Source of the DNA: Variovorax sp. EL159 | Lineage (GTDB): Bacteria > Pseudomonadota > Gammaproteobacteria > Burkholderiales > Burkholderiaceae_C | Assembly (NCBI RefSeq): GCF_900100965.1 | Contig: NZ_FMUJ01000008.1 | Location: forward strand, 248,001-312,000 | Direction of reading: 5' to 3' | DNA: 64,000 nucleotides | Shown here: piece after piece, positions 38,483 to 47,297 of the stretch | How the letters are laid out: every line of letters starts with the position of its first letter | Position numbering within the stretch: the first letter of the stretch is position 1 | The notes under the pieces: generated by a model | Seen by the model: the letters and a program-made list of their open reading frames with translations, nothing else | What the model was told of the DNA's origin: nothing | Databases searched by the model: none | Program-made: the position numbers and the translations under genes

Positions 38483-39766
38483 TCAGCTTTCGTTCGAACT
38501 TTTCCAGAGTCCGGTCACTTGCGACATGAGCGCAACCCACCGTGCGTCCTTGGCCGGCGGCTGGCCCGAGGCGGTCATGTATTCCTGGTGCAGGCTGCGG
38601 GCCAGGCCTGTGACTGCCTGCGAGTAGGGGTCGTTGCGCGCGGTGCGCACCAGCATTTCGCCGCGGCTCGCGGCGGCCAGCAGCGGTGCGCTGCGCGCGG
38701 GCAGCACATGGTGCAACGGCAGTTCCAGGCGTTCGGCGATATCCCTGGCCGAAAGGCCCACGTGGTTATCGAACTTGTTGACCACCAGCGCGAGCCGCTC
38801 GATCTCGACGCCGCGTGTACGCAGTTCCTTGAGCAGGTTGGCGGTGGAGACGATGGCGCCGATGCTCTGGTCGCACACGACCCATGTGTGCTGGGCCTCG
38901 CGCACCGTCTGCGCGATGAAGTCGACCGTCGAGAAGCCACCCAGGTCGGCGATCTGGAAGTCGAAGAAATCAGTCAGGCGCTTGATGAGCGCCACCGAGT
39001 CGGCATGCGAGATTTCGCGTACCTGCGTGAGGCTGGCGGGCAGCGGCAGCACGGCAACGCCGCTGGTGTGATGCGCCAATGCGGTGTGCAACAAGGTCTG
39101 GTCGAGCCGCCGCAGATTGCGCACGCCGTCGACGAAGCTGAAGCCGCTCTGCGTGTCGAGGTACAGCAGGCCGTCGCGCGCCGGCAGGCCCAGGTCGAGC
39201 AGCGCCACACCGTGCCGTGCCGTGCGGCTCTGCGGTCGCGCGGGTGCCTGCGCCAGCTGATCGTTCAGCGTCAGGGCGAGGCTGGCGGCGAGCGTGGTCA
39301 CGCCGAGCCCGGCGCGCGCACCGAGCAGTGCGAGGGTGGTGCCGCGTGTGCCCCCTTGCAGGGTGCTTCGCCGTTCGAGCAAGGTGCGCAGCGTATTGAC
39401 AGCGTCCGTGGCCGGCGCGGCCATGTCGATGAAATCGTCGACACCGGCACGCAGCGCGGCGAGCATGGCCCTGGGCTCTGCGGATACACCCGTCGCGAGC
39501 ACGGGGAGGGCAGGCCAGTCGCGCTTGAGGCGCTGGTGCAACTGGGTGGCGCTGTCGCTCTGGTCGGGCGAGAAATCGAGAAAGACCGCCACGGGGCCGA
39601 GAAGGGCGATGCGCTCGTCGATCGACTTGGTGTCGGGCGCGAGCACCACGACGGAACCCAGCCGGCCGAGCGCATCGGTCAGCCACGTGATGTGGCCGCC
39701 GTTGCTCGAAGCGAACAGGTAGGTTTCTGCGCCTGTTTCGGGAATGCTGTCGCGGGGAGCGTTCAT
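38483..39766 (-). CDS. tadZ: TadZ/CpaE-like localisation protein
   Basis: 427 residues from MNAPRDSIPETGAETYLFAS. An N-terminal receiver-like domain (about 1-135) and a ParA/MinD-type domain follow. The deviant Walker A reads GARAGLGVTTLAASLA, so the usual Lys is replaced by Val. This divergence is known in TadZ/CpaE proteins. TadZ marks the pole or site of Tad machine assembly and recruits TadA. It lies directly upstream of tadA, as in other tad loci. Confidence 0.88.
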   Translation of the reverse strand: MNAPRDSIPETGAETYLFASSNGGHITWLTDALGRLGSVVVLAPDTKSIDERIALLGPVAVFLDFSPDQSDSATQLHQRLKRDWPALPVLATGVSAEPRAMLAALRAGVDDFIDMAAPATDAVNTLRTLLERRSTLQGGTRGTTLALLGARAGLGVTTLAASLALTLNDQLAQAPARPQSRTARHGVALLDLGLPARDGLLYLDTQSGFSFVDGVRNLRRLDQTLLHTALAHHTSGVAVLPLPASLTQVREISHADSVALIKRLTDFFDFQIADLGGFSTVDFIAQTVREAQHTWVVCDQSIGAIVSTANLLKELRTRGVEIERLALVVNKFDNHVGLSARDIAERLELPLHHVLPARSAPLLAAASRGEMLVRTARNDPYSQAVTGLARSLHQEYMTASGQPPAKDARWVALMSQVTGLWKSSNES

Positions 39767-39797
39767 GGGGACGACCTGCCGTTGGGCTGCATGGCCA

Positions 39798-41186
39798 TCA
39801 GCGCGAAAAGCCGGGGACCGTCGTGCCGGACGCGGCCCCCAGGAAATTGGCACGCCAGACAGGCCCATCGCGTTGCTCGGCGCCGCCGGGCAGGTAGGGC
39901 GCCAGGTCGGTGTTGCGCGCAATCGGCTTCACCAGGTGCGGCGTGACCACGATCACGAGTTCCTTCTCGTTCATCTGGTACTGGTTCTGCTTGAAGAACG
40001 CGCCGAGGATGGGCAGGTCGCCGAGAAGGGGCACCTTGTTGGCGTTGGATGTCGTGGTGCGGCTCACAAGGCCGCCGATGATGAAGCTCTCGCCGTCGCC
40101 GAGCTCGACCGTGGTGTCGGCGCGTCGCGTGGTGATCGCCGGAACGGCGACGCCATCGATGTTCACCGCGTTGGTGTAGTCCAGGTCGCTGGCTTCAGGC
40201 GCGACCTTCAGCACGATGCGCTCGTTCGACAGCACCGTGGGCGTCAGGGTAAGGCCGATGCCGAAGGGCTTGTATTCGATGCTGACGGTGCCCAGGCCTT
40301 GCGGCACCGGAATCGGCAACTCGCCGCCGGCGAGGAAACTGGCACTCTGGCCCGACATGGCCACCAATGTCGGTTCTGCCAGGACGCGGGCCATGCCGTT
40401 GCCTTCCAGAAAACCGACATTCAGGCCGATGCCGGCCTTGCCGAAGTTCATGAGCAGGCTGAAGGCTTGCGTGAGGGGATTGTTGTACTGGCCGCTGATG
40501 CCGCCGTTCGAAGCAAACGTAGACGAAGAGAGTGAGGACGGAGAGAAGACGCCGAAGCCGAATCCGCTGGAGTTGGGGCGGGTGCTGAAGATGTTGAGGC
40601 CGGCTTGCTTGAGCACATTGCGGTTGAACTCGACCACCTTCACTTCAACCTGCACCGTGTTGCTGCGCACGTTCACGATCGAACGGTCGATCAGCACGCC
40701 CTTTTCGGGAACGCTGGACAGGGCAGCGTCCCGCGCCTGCTGATGCGCGTTCATGCTGTCCAGGGTGCCGGAGAGCCTGGTGGCGTTCCGCCGCACTTCC
40801 AGGGAGTAGGTCGTTGCGGTCGAGCGCCCCTTTTCCCAGACCATGAGCGTCGTTCGGCCCGCTGCCTTGCCCGTGATGATCAGCCGCGCCGCCGGGGCGC
40901 CTGGCGATTTGCGGGTCAGGGTCACGCCTGCCACGGTCTCGTCGGCAAGGGCCATGCGGTCGATGCCCTTCTCGATCAACAGTTCCCGCTGCGTGCCGAC
41001 GCCGACAGTCAACGGGATCTGCGACGCCTGTTCCGGTGCAGCAGCATCGGCGGCTGAAGAGGCCAACGGCCAGATACCTGGCGCCAGAAGACACAGCATC
41101 AACAGGGACGGGCGAAGCAGACGAGCGTGCGCACCTGCGGCATGGCGGATGGCGCTGATCTGCTTCGTTCGGAGCGTGTGCGGCAT
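39798..41186 (-). CDS. rcpA: RcpA/CpaC, outer-membrane secretin of the Tad pilus
   Basis: 462 residues from the ATG at 41186, with AGAAAGA upstream; a TTG 21 bases earlier is less likely. After the signal region, the pilus-type N-domain (VGVGTQRELLIEKGIDRM) is followed by a BON-like segment and the secretin core (VEVKVVEFNRNVLKQAGLNI, ARVLAEPTLVAMSGQSASFL, AGGELPIPVPQG, VPLLGDLPILGAFF, ELVIVVTPHLVKPI). It forms the outer-membrane pore for the Flp pilus. Confidence 0.93.
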   Translation of the reverse strand: MPHTLRTKQISAIRHAAGAHARLLRPSLLMLCLLAPGIWPLASSAADAAAPEQASQIPLTVGVGTQRELLIEKGIDRMALADETVAGVTLTRKSPGAPAARLIITGKAAGRTTLMVWEKGRSTATTYSLEVRRNATRLSGTLDSMNAHQQARDAALSSVPEKGVLIDRSIVNVRSNTVQVEVKVVEFNRNVLKQAGLNIFSTRPNSSGFGFGVFSPSSLSSSTFASNGGISGQYNNPLTQAFSLLMNFGKAGIGLNVGFLEGNGMARVLAEPTLVAMSGQSASFLAGGELPIPVPQGLGTVSIEYKPFGIGLTLTPTVLSNERIVLKVAPEASDLDYTNAVNIDGVAVPAITTRRADTTVELGDGESFIIGGLVSRTTTSNANKVPLLGDLPILGAFFKQNQYQMNEKELVIVVTPHLVKPIARNTDLAPYLPGGAEQRDGPVWRANFLGAASGTTVPGFSR

Positions 41187-41234
41187 GTGTTTCTTTCTGA
41201 GAGGCAAAAGGCGCTAGTCGGCTGGGGTGAACGA

Positions 41235-42236
41235 TCAGTACTGCAGGGTTTCGCTTTTCTCACCGCGGATCACTTCGACCTGCAGGCCGCCGCTGCGACC
41301 CGCGACGCGAGGCCCCGGAACAGTGGGCCGCACCCCCGTTGCAGGACGGTTGGGGACAGACTGGCCGCCTGTGGAGAGATCTATCGCTGTGAGGCCGGCC
41401 TGTGCGCGGTCCAGCCCTTCGAGGGGCACGCGGAGCACGTCACCCGGTTTGGCGGAGCGCACGGGCTGGAGTGCTGTCGGCAGTTCCGCGAAGAGCTTCG
41501 GATCGGGTTGCGATGTGTCGCCCGGGTTGCGCAGCGCCAGCAAGAGCCGGCCGCTCGAATCCGCGAGCGTCAACCGGTTGACGTCCTCCACTGGAATGGC
41601 AAGCACGGCGGTGCGTGCGGGATCGTTGCGCTGGAATTGCTGCGGATTCGAACCCGCCTTGTCGCCTGCCTTCGAGGCCAGGCCGTCAACGGAGGCGCTG
41701 CCGAAGGCCAGAACGCGCTTGCGGGAGAGCAGCAGCCGCGCCTGTGTGCGGTCGATGTCCTTGTTGTCCGACTTGAGCATGACGAAGACATCCACGAAGT
41801 CACCGGGCTGGATCTTGTTGCCTACGCCCATGACCTCGTCGGCCTTGATCGCGACGGCACGTTCGCCCTCGAGGACCTTGAGTGCCAGGCCCGATGCCAT
41901 CTGGCCTTCGAGCAGCGGCGTGCCTTCGCCGAGATCGAGCACCGGCACGCGACCCGCCACGACGGCCGTGTCCTGGAACGCGCCCGCGGGGTTGATGGTC
42001 AGGCGTTCGACGCGCAACGCGTCGGCGGGAATGGCCTCGCCTGCGGGCAACGTCCTGGCAGCCACCACCACCGGGTACGTGACAGCTTCCTGGGCTTTTG
42101 CGGGCGCGGCATTCGGTGCGGCACCTGTGGCGACAGGGGGCGGCGATGTTTGACGGCCGAGCATCCAGGCGTAGCCTCCGAGCGCGATGGCCAGGAGGAC
42201 GAGGATGGCGGCGATGATTTTCGTAAGGTTGATCAT
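41235..42236 (-). CDS. rcpC: RcpC/CpaB, Tad pilus assembly protein
   Basis: 333 residues from MINLTKIIAAILVLLAIALG, with one N-terminal membrane helix. A SAF-like domain (VVAARTLPAGEAIPADALRV) is followed by the RcpC core (VDVFVMLKSDNKDIDRTQAR). It is a periplasmic partner of the RcpA secretin. The gene lies 48 bases upstream of rcpA and 77 bases after tadV. Confidence 0.9.
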   Translation of the reverse strand: MINLTKIIAAILVLLAIALGGYAWMLGRQTSPPPVATGAAPNAAPAKAQEAVTYPVVVAARTLPAGEAIPADALRVERLTINPAGAFQDTAVVAGRVPVLDLGEGTPLLEGQMASGLALKVLEGERAVAIKADEVMGVGNKIQPGDFVDVFVMLKSDNKDIDRTQARLLLSRKRVLAFGSASVDGLASKAGDKAGSNPQQFQRNDPARTAVLAIPVEDVNRLTLADSSGRLLLALRNPGDTSQPDPKLFAELPTALQPVRSAKPGDVLRVPLEGLDRAQAGLTAIDLSTGGQSVPNRPATGVRPTVPGPRVAGRSGGLQVEVIRGEKSETLQY

Positions 42237-42313
42237 GTGCGGTGTGCAGAGGGAGAGGGGCAAGCGATCAAGGGTTTCGACGATGAACAGCCCGTGGAAA
42301 CAGGGGCAGTGCG

Positions 42314-42823
42314 CTACCCCTGTCGCCCCCAAACCATCCACACCGCGGTCGCCAATGCGAGGTAGGCCGCATAGGGAATGAAGCGCGCCTTCTGGCGCGA
42401 GTCGCCGCCGTCGCTGGCGACGGGTCGCTGTCCGGCGGACAGCAATTGCGCGAGCCGCGGAAACCACGGCCAGCGTCGAAGGATGAGCCAAAGCACTGCG
42501 TGGGTTCCAGCCAGAAGGCTTGCGATGACCCAGATGGCAGCCAGCGATTGCAGGCCTACCCACAGTCCCAGTGCGCCGGCGAATTTCACGTCACCTGCTC
42601 CCATGAGTCCGGTGGCATAGAACAGCAGCAGAAATCCGAAGCCGACGGTTGCACCCACCAGCGCTGTCGCCCATCCGATCCCGAAAGGCTGCGACCCGAA
42701 GGCGAGGGCTGCCAGGGCCAGTACGGCGCCAGAAAGCACGAGCCAATTGGGGACGCGGCGCTCTCGGAGGTCATAGACGAGGACGAAAAGCAGCCAGATC
42801 AGCAGTGCGAATTCTGATTTCAA
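42314..42823 (-). CDS. tadV: TadV/CpaA prepilin peptidase
   Basis: 169 residues of the short A24 aspartyl peptidase type without a methylase domain. The two catalytic Asp are in VYDLRERRVPNW (about Asp17) and GLMGAGDVKF (GxGD motif). There are about five transmembrane helices. It cleaves the Flp pilin and the TadE/F pseudopilins. It lies 17 bases downstream of flp. Confidence 0.92.
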   Translation of the reverse strand: MKSEFALLIWLLFVLVYDLRERRVPNWLVLSGAVLALAALAFGSQPFGIGWATALVGATVGFGFLLLFYATGLMGAGDVKFAGALGLWVGLQSLAAIWVIASLLAGTHAVLWLILRRWPWFPRLAQLLSAGQRPVASDGGDSRQKARFIPYAAYLALATAVWMVWGRQG

Positions 42824-42840
42824 CTCGAAGCGAGTGTTCT

Positions 42841-43026
42841 TCAGGCCCCTGCGCCATTCAGTGCTGTAACGATTCGACCAAATAAATTGGTAATTGCGGT
42901 GGACAGTGTCCCAGTTGGGCTGAATACGGCGACCAGAACCGCCGCCATCATCCCCGCAATAATTCCATATTCAATTGCGGTTGCGCCTTCTTCGTCGCGC
43001 AGAAAACGAGTAATTGAGCTAAGCAT
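42841..43026 (-). CDS. flp: Flp-type pilin
   Basis: A 61-residue Flp pilin. The prepilin motif EEG-ATAIEYGIIAGMMAAV has cleavage after the Gly, Glu at +5 and Tyr at +6, as in the Flp/TadE family. A hydrophobic helix then a short C-terminus (NLFGRIVTALNGAGA) completes it. It is the major subunit of the adhesive Tad pilus and first gene of the operon. A sigma-54 promoter candidate lies about 85 bases upstream. Confidence 0.95.
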   Translation of the reverse strand: MLSSITRFLRDEEGATAIEYGIIAGMMAAVLVAVFSPTGTLSTAITNLFGRIVTALNGAGA

Positions 43027-43110
43027 GATTTACCCTTTCAGGAAGTGTTAACAAAAGCTGGCGAGGTGGATGTTATACAGCGTAACTCCGTGTATCAACA
43101 AGAGAAACCC

Positions 43111-43125
43111 GCAAGACTTCAGCCC
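43111..43125 (-). promoter_or_regulatory. Candidate sigma-54 promoter of flp/tad
   Basis: Minus-strand GGGC-N8-TTGC places GG (43124-43123) and GC (43112-43111) exactly 10 bases apart; the A/C/G of the -24 box do not match. Start predicted near 43099, giving a leader of about 73 bases. A competing sigma-70-like TTGTTG-N18-TATAAC lies nearer the gene (about 43098-43069). Confidence 0.45.
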
Positions 43126-43274
43126 TAGGTGTGCTAGCCGAAAGGTGTAAAGCAGGATGGCGGCCAGCTTCCCGTCAGCCTGGCCGGATAGAGGTCGGCG
43201 GGCTCGTTAACATTTTGGAAACCTATTTTTCCCTCTGTGAACGCCATGCCGCCTCCCATGAAGAGGGGATGGGA

Positions 43275-43337
43275 CGTTACGGCGCCGGGAACGCGCGGAA
43301 TGGGGGTGTTACGGGAACAAAGGCGTTACGCGTTACG
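43275..43337. promoter_or_regulatory. CGTTACG box array upstream of flp
   Basis: CGTTACG at 43275, TGTTACG at 43307, and two abutting CGTTACG at 43324 and 43331. They lie about 175-240 bp upstream of the start predicted from the sigma-54 candidate, a usual enhancer distance. The same core is upstream of the giant repeat-protein gene (15286-15305). Confidence 0.5.
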
Positions 43338-43394
43338 TAGCACGGGGCCCCAAAGGGGCAGATGTAACACTGAAAATAGCCTAAACGCGTGAGC

Positions 43395-43420
43395 AAAAAG
43401 TCACGAGTTGTGGGGGTGAC
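43395..43420 (-). terminator. Weak intrinsic terminator after the L,D-transpeptidase gene
   Basis: On the minus strand GTCAC (43420-43416) and GTGAC (43404-43400) pair around an 11-base loop, followed by TTTTT. The stem is only 5 bp, so efficiency is uncertain. Confidence 0.4.
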
Positions 43421-43438
43421 CCCGCCGCCGACAGGGCC

Positions 43439-44932
43439 TCAGCCCAGGATTTCTTCGTGGAAGAGCTTCCACTCGCTGCCTTGGCGCAGCCAGTATTGGC
43501 GCCGGGTGCGCCCGCTCTTCTCGCCTTCGAACACTTCGCCGAAGGTGGCGACCATGGTGTCGTCGCCGTCGCGCCAGTGCAGGTACGACATGTCCTTGAA
43601 CTGGACACGCTTGCCCTGGGCGTATTCCACCTCGTCGTGGAGGGCGGAAATTCCCTCGGTGGTCTTTTTATTGTTGCGCTGGAAGTCCGGCAAATAGAAT
43701 TTCTTCAATTGCGCTTCATTGCCGCTGGCCCTTGCATCTTTCCAGGCCGTAATTGCGCTGGTAAATGATTGAGCCTCTTTTTCAGCCTGCGGCGGCGAAA
43801 TCCATTGCAGGCTGCGCGCGGTGACCACCGGGGTGGCGCCAATTTGCACTTTTCGCAAAAGCTGCTTCAGGTCGGGGTTGGCCATGACCACGCAGCCGTC
43901 GCTTGCCAGCGGGGCCCGCGCGAACTGCTGGGGCGGGGTGCCGTGCAGCCAGATGCCGCCACCGGTCTTGCCGCGCCGCACGTCGTACGGGTTGGGGTAG
44001 TTGATGGGCAGGGCGCCGGCGCCGTAGAAGTCCTTGAGCGATTTCGGGTCGAGGCTGCTGGTGATGTAGTACACGCCCAGCGGGGTGCGGGCGTCGCCCT
44101 CGGTGGCCTTGTCGGTGCCCGACTTGCCGACCGAGATGTAGTAGTCGGCCGCAAGCTTCAGGCCCTTGTCGGAGTTCTCGAACAGGTACAGGCGCGAGCG
44201 CGAGGCATCGACGGCAATGGCGTAGCGGCTGCGGGTCGAGAGCGTCAGGAACTGCGAGGGCACGGTGCCCGCGGGCGGTCTTTCACGCAGGGCCTGCAGG
44301 CGCCGGCGCGATTCCTCGTGCAGGTCGGCCATGGCCGGGTTGCCGCGCATCTTCGCGATGCTGGCGGTGTCGGGCAGTGCATTCGACGGAGGTACCTGCG
44401 CCGCGAGCAGGTCGCCGTAGACGAGCTGCGCGAGCTGGAAGTTCGGATAGTCGCGCACGAGGTCGCGTGCCTTGGCCAGCGCAGGGCGGGCCTGTCCGCG
44501 GCCGAACATCTCATAGACCGCGATCAGCCGGGCTTCGGCGTTGCTGGCCTCCTGGATGGAGGCGGCTGCAGGCGCGGACCGGCGCGCAGGCTTGGCGGCC
44601 GAGGCGGTCCGGGCTTCCGAGGCGGCGGTTTTTCTGTTTTCCGCGACAGAGGTTTTCTTGCCTTTGGCCTGCGCCTTGCCGCCCTTGGTTTCCCGGGCTT
44701 CTCTTGCGGAAACGCGGGTGCCGGCGCCATGCGCGGCGGAGCGGCTGCTGCTGCCGCTTGCGGCCTTGGCGTTGCTGCTCTTGGTGGTGCCCGGCTTGTT
44801 GTTCGATGCCAGCGCGGCACCGGGTGCCGCGAGCATCAGTGCCGATGCGGTCATCAGTGCTGCGAGCAGGTTCCCGCTGCGCAAACGGAACGGAGGATTC
44901 TGAAGCCGGCCGTGCCGGACGATGTCTGCCAC
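43439..44932 (-). CDS. L,D-transpeptidase (YkuD) with C-terminal NTF2-like region
   Basis: 497 residues from a GTG at 44932 that overlaps the stop of the upstream TPR gene (TAGTG). A signal segment (LLAALMTASALMLAAPGAALA) ends near residue 40. A basic Ala/Lys/Ser-rich linker follows, then a helical part and the YkuD domain with His330 and Cys347 in HGTPPQQFARAPLASDGC, the HxxxxxxxxxSxGC-type active site. The C-terminal about 110 residues (SFTSAITAWKDARASGNEAQ, ending WKLFHEEILG) look like an NTF2/SnoaL-type cone. It probably forms 3-3 crosslinks or attaches proteins to peptidoglycan in the periplasm. Confidence 0.88.
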   Translation of the reverse strand: MADIVRHGRLQNPPFRLRSGNLLAALMTASALMLAAPGAALASNNKPGTTKSSNAKAASGSSSRSAAHGAGTRVSAREARETKGGKAQAKGKKTSVAENRKTAASEARTASAAKPARRSAPAAASIQEASNAEARLIAVYEMFGRGQARPALAKARDLVRDYPNFQLAQLVYGDLLAAQVPPSNALPDTASIAKMRGNPAMADLHEESRRRLQALRERPPAGTVPSQFLTLSTRSRYAIAVDASRSRLYLFENSDKGLKLAADYYISVGKSGTDKATEGDARTPLGVYYITSSLDPKSLKDFYGAGALPINYPNPYDVRRGKTGGGIWLHGTPPQQFARAPLASDGCVVMANPDLKQLLRKVQIGATPVVTARSLQWISPPQAEKEAQSFTSAITAWKDARASGNEAQLKKFYLPDFQRNNKKTTEGISALHDEVEYAQGKRVQFKDMSYLHWRDGDDTMVATFGEVFEGEKSGRTRRQYWLRQGSEWKLFHEEILG

Positions 44933-46026
44933 TAGCCGCCGACGCTTTCCTTGCGAATGTGCCACTGATTGCCGGCGCGCTGCATTTCCAGCGTTTTCCG
45001 GCTCGAGACGTTGAGGTTGTCGGCGCGATAGATCTGCCGGAACTTGGCGGTCGCGGACGCGCCGTCGACCTTGATGACGAGGTTCTCGATGTTCACGCTG
45101 ATGCGCGACTTGCCGACGATGCGGGCGCGGCGGTCTTCTTCCCAGGCCTTGCGGCCCTGTCCGCCGGCGGGAGTGAAGTCGCTGCCGTAGGCCGCGAGGT
45201 AGCGGTCCATGTCCTGGCTGGCCCATGCCGAAGCCCAGGCGCGCACGGCCGATTCCACTTCGGCGTTGGACGCGGAGGCTGCTGCCGGTGCGGGTGCCGG
45301 GGCTGGCGCAGCCTCGGGAGCCTTGGCCGGCGCAGCCACGGGCGCGGGGGCCGCCGCAACCTTCGCCGGTGCGGCGGGTGCAGGGGCCGGCGCGGCGACG
45401 GGCGCGGGCGCCGGTGCCTTGGCGGCAGGAGCCGGTGCGGGCGATGCCGCCGCGACCACCGTCGGCTTGCCGCCCGGTGGCGTCGGCGTGAAGAGCGTGC
45501 GGATCACCGCCAGCTTGGGCTGCACGGCGGTGTTGTTCTGGTCGAGCTGCAGGGCCTTGCTGTAGGCCTGGCTGGCCAGCCGTGCATACACGTCGCCGAG
45601 GTTTTCCTGGGCCGTGGCATAGCTGGGGTTGGTGCGGATCGCGCTTTCGAGCGCGCTGCGTGCCTTGTCGAACTGGTTCTGGCCCGCGTAGATCACGGCC
45701 AGGTTGTTGTAGGGCTCGGGCAGCTCGGGGGAGTCTTGTGTCAGCTGCGTGAAGGCGGCGATGGCCTCGGCGCGCTTGCCGGTGTCGAGCTGGATCACCC
45801 CTTTGAGAAAGCGCATCTGCGGGTCGCGCGGCTTGTCCTTGAGGAAGGCATCGGCCTTGGTCATGGCTTCGTCGAGCTTGCCGGCCTGCATGAGCTTGTC
45901 GACCTCTTCATGCTCGATGGCGGCCAGTGCGGGAAGCGCCACGCCACAGGCCGCAGCGGCCAGGAACAGGGCACGCACGGTGGGGGAGAAGCTGAAACGG
46001 GTGCGCGGCTGGCGGCTCTTGGGCAT
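44932..46026 (-). CDS. Periplasmic TPR protein with NTF2-like C-terminal domain
   Basis: 364 residues from MPKSRQPRTRFSFSPTVRAL with a signal ending ALPALA. TPR-like repeats cover about residues 40-170 (MRFLKGVIQLDTGKRAEAIA; PYNNLAVIYAGQNQFDKARS). An approximately 90-residue Ala/Pro low-complexity linker leads to an NTF2-like domain (VESAVRAWASAWASQDMDRY, ending QWHIRKESVGG). It is coupled to the L,D-transpeptidase gene by a one-base overlap, so both proteins probably act together at the cell wall. The start could also be a few codons upstream. Confidence 0.82.
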   Translation of the reverse strand: MPKSRQPRTRFSFSPTVRALFLAAAACGVALPALAAIEHEEVDKLMQAGKLDEAMTKADAFLKDKPRDPQMRFLKGVIQLDTGKRAEAIAAFTQLTQDSPELPEPYNNLAVIYAGQNQFDKARSALESAIRTNPSYATAQENLGDVYARLASQAYSKALQLDQNNTAVQPKLAVIRTLFTPTPPGGKPTVVAAASPAPAPAAKAPAPAPVAAPAPAPAAPAKVAAAPAPVAAPAKAPEAAPAPAPAPAAASASNAEVESAVRAWASAWASQDMDRYLAAYGSDFTPAGGQGRKAWEEDRRARIVGKSRISVNIENLVIKVDGASATAKFRQIYRADNLNVSSRKTLEMQRAGNQWHIRKESVGG

Positions 46027-46214
46027 TGCGGACAAGACCTCGTGTGGGGGTGGGTGATGCGGCAGGGATTGTAAGTGGGGCTGGTAACCCCCCGATACAG
46101 GGATGACGGTCTTTCGTCTTGCCCGCAACGCAAGGGCCCCGGGCTTTCCCGCATCGGGCGTGGGGCCCGTGCCGGCGGGGCGCGCAAAACGAGCCTGCGC
46201 AGTACAGTGCCGCC

Positions 46215-47177
46215 GTGGACCGCCTCCAGAGCATTGAAACTTTCGTTCGTGTCGCGCAGACCCAGAGCTTCGCGGAGGCCGCGCGCCAGTTGCGCGTGGC
46301 CAATTCGGTGGTCACCACGCGCGTCAAGCAGCTCGAGGAGTTTCTTGGCGCGCCGCTGTTCCATCGCAGCACGCGCGTGGTACGGCTCAGCGACATGGGC
46401 CAGGCCTTCCTGCGCGACTGCACCGAGCTGGTCGTGCGCGCCGACAGCATCGTTGACCAGATGCGCGATGCGCGCGGCACGCCTTCCGGCACCTTGCGCG
46501 TGCACGCGCTGACGGGCATGGTGCTGGGCCGCTTCGCCTCGCTGCTGCGCGAGTTCCAGACCACCTACCCCGACATCCACCTCGAACTGATCGTGAGCGA
46601 CGCGGTGGCCGATCCGGTCAAGGCCGGTGTCGATTGCGCGCTGCAGATCTTCCCCGCCGCGTCGCAGGAGCTCGTGTCGCGTCCGCTCTTCCCGGTGCGG
46701 CGGCTGCTGTGCGCCACGCCGGCCTACCTGGAGGCGCATGGCACGCCGGCCGCGCCGCGCGACCTGCACCGCCACAAGCTCGGCCTGTACTCGGGCTACC
46801 CCACGCGCGACCGCTGGACCTTTCATCACAACGGCGAGCAGACCACCATCTATCTGTCTGCCGCGCTGCTGACCAACAGCGTGCACCTGCTGCGCGAATA
46901 CGCGCTGGAGCACGCGGGCATCGTCTGCCTGCCCACACTGGTGGCGGGCGATGCCATTGCGCGCGGCGACCTGCGCGTGGTGCTGGCCGAGCACCAGCTG
47001 TCGTCGTTCTCGCTGAGCGCGGTGTATGCGGGCACCTCGCGCAACGCGCTCAAGCTGCGCCTGTTCATCGAGCACATCGCCACGCGCTTCACCCGCGTGC
47101 CGCCCTGGGACGCCACGCTGATCGAGCGCGGAATGATCCCTGCGGAACTCATCGAGTTCAGTCGTTCGAGCGGGTAG
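46215..47177 (+). CDS. LysR-family regulator (putative regulator of hydroquinone genes)
   Basis: 320 residues using a GTG at 46215 (VDRLQSIETFVRVAQTQSFA), the normal LysR N-terminus; the longer frame upstream has no family likeness. The winged helix occupies about 1-60 (AARQLRVANSVVTTRVKQLE), followed by the effector domain (GTPSGTLRVHALTGMVLGRF; ELIVSDAVADPVKAGVDCAL). It belongs to the CrgA/DmlR-like group. It lies directly upstream of, and in the same direction as, the hydroquinone dioxygenase genes. A 23-base palindrome follows its stop. Confidence 0.85.
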   Translation: MDRLQSIETFVRVAQTQSFAEAARQLRVANSVVTTRVKQLEEFLGAPLFHRSTRVVRLSDMGQAFLRDCTELVVRADSIVDQMRDARGTPSGTLRVHALTGMVLGRFASLLREFQTTYPDIHLELIVSDAVADPVKAGVDCALQIFPAASQELVSRPLFPVRRLLCATPAYLEAHGTPAAPRDLHRHKLGLYSGYPTRDRWTFHHNGEQTTIYLSAALLTNSVHLLREYALEHAGIVCLPTLVAGDAIARGDLRVVLAEHQLSSFSLSAVYAGTSRNALKLRLFIEHIATRFTRVPPWDATLIERGMIPAELIEFSRSSG

Positions 47178-47203
47178 CGCCCGAACCGGGGTAAACCCCT
47201 GCG

Positions 47204-47226
47204 ATTGTTCGGAGTCTCCGAATAAT
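47204..47226. promoter_or_regulatory. Candidate LysR operator before pnpC
   Basis: A 23-base near-perfect palindrome centred on 47215 with the core TTCGGAG-T-CTCCGAA and outer ATT/AAT. It contains GTT-N11-AAT, close to the GTT-N11-AAC site I recall for PnpR of nitrophenol/hydroquinone operons. It lies 72 bases before the pnpC ATG. No T-run follows, so it is not a terminator. Confidence 0.55.
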
Positions 47227-47297
47227 CCTCTTCCAATCTGGTCCCTACCGCGCGTGGCGGTTGACTCCTAGAGTTCGCTCATCCAAGGAGACAAGCC

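Larger units (their letters stand above)
43027..43438. other. Long intergenic region between L,D-transpeptidase and flp
   Basis: 412 bases without a convincing gene. It holds the flp promoter candidates, the CGTTACG array, further GTAAC half-sites (43083, 43364), and a weak terminator for the upstream gene. A 69-codon plus-strand frame (43131-43340) has no ribosome site or family resemblance. Confidence 0.7.

Noticed and set aside
37094..39946. A 950-codon plus-strand frame over tadA/tadZ
   Set aside because: Shadow of the tad genes, with no signal or domain.
43131..43340. A 69-codon plus-strand frame in the flp upstream region
   Set aside because: No ribosome site, no family likeness, and it overlaps the regulatory box array.
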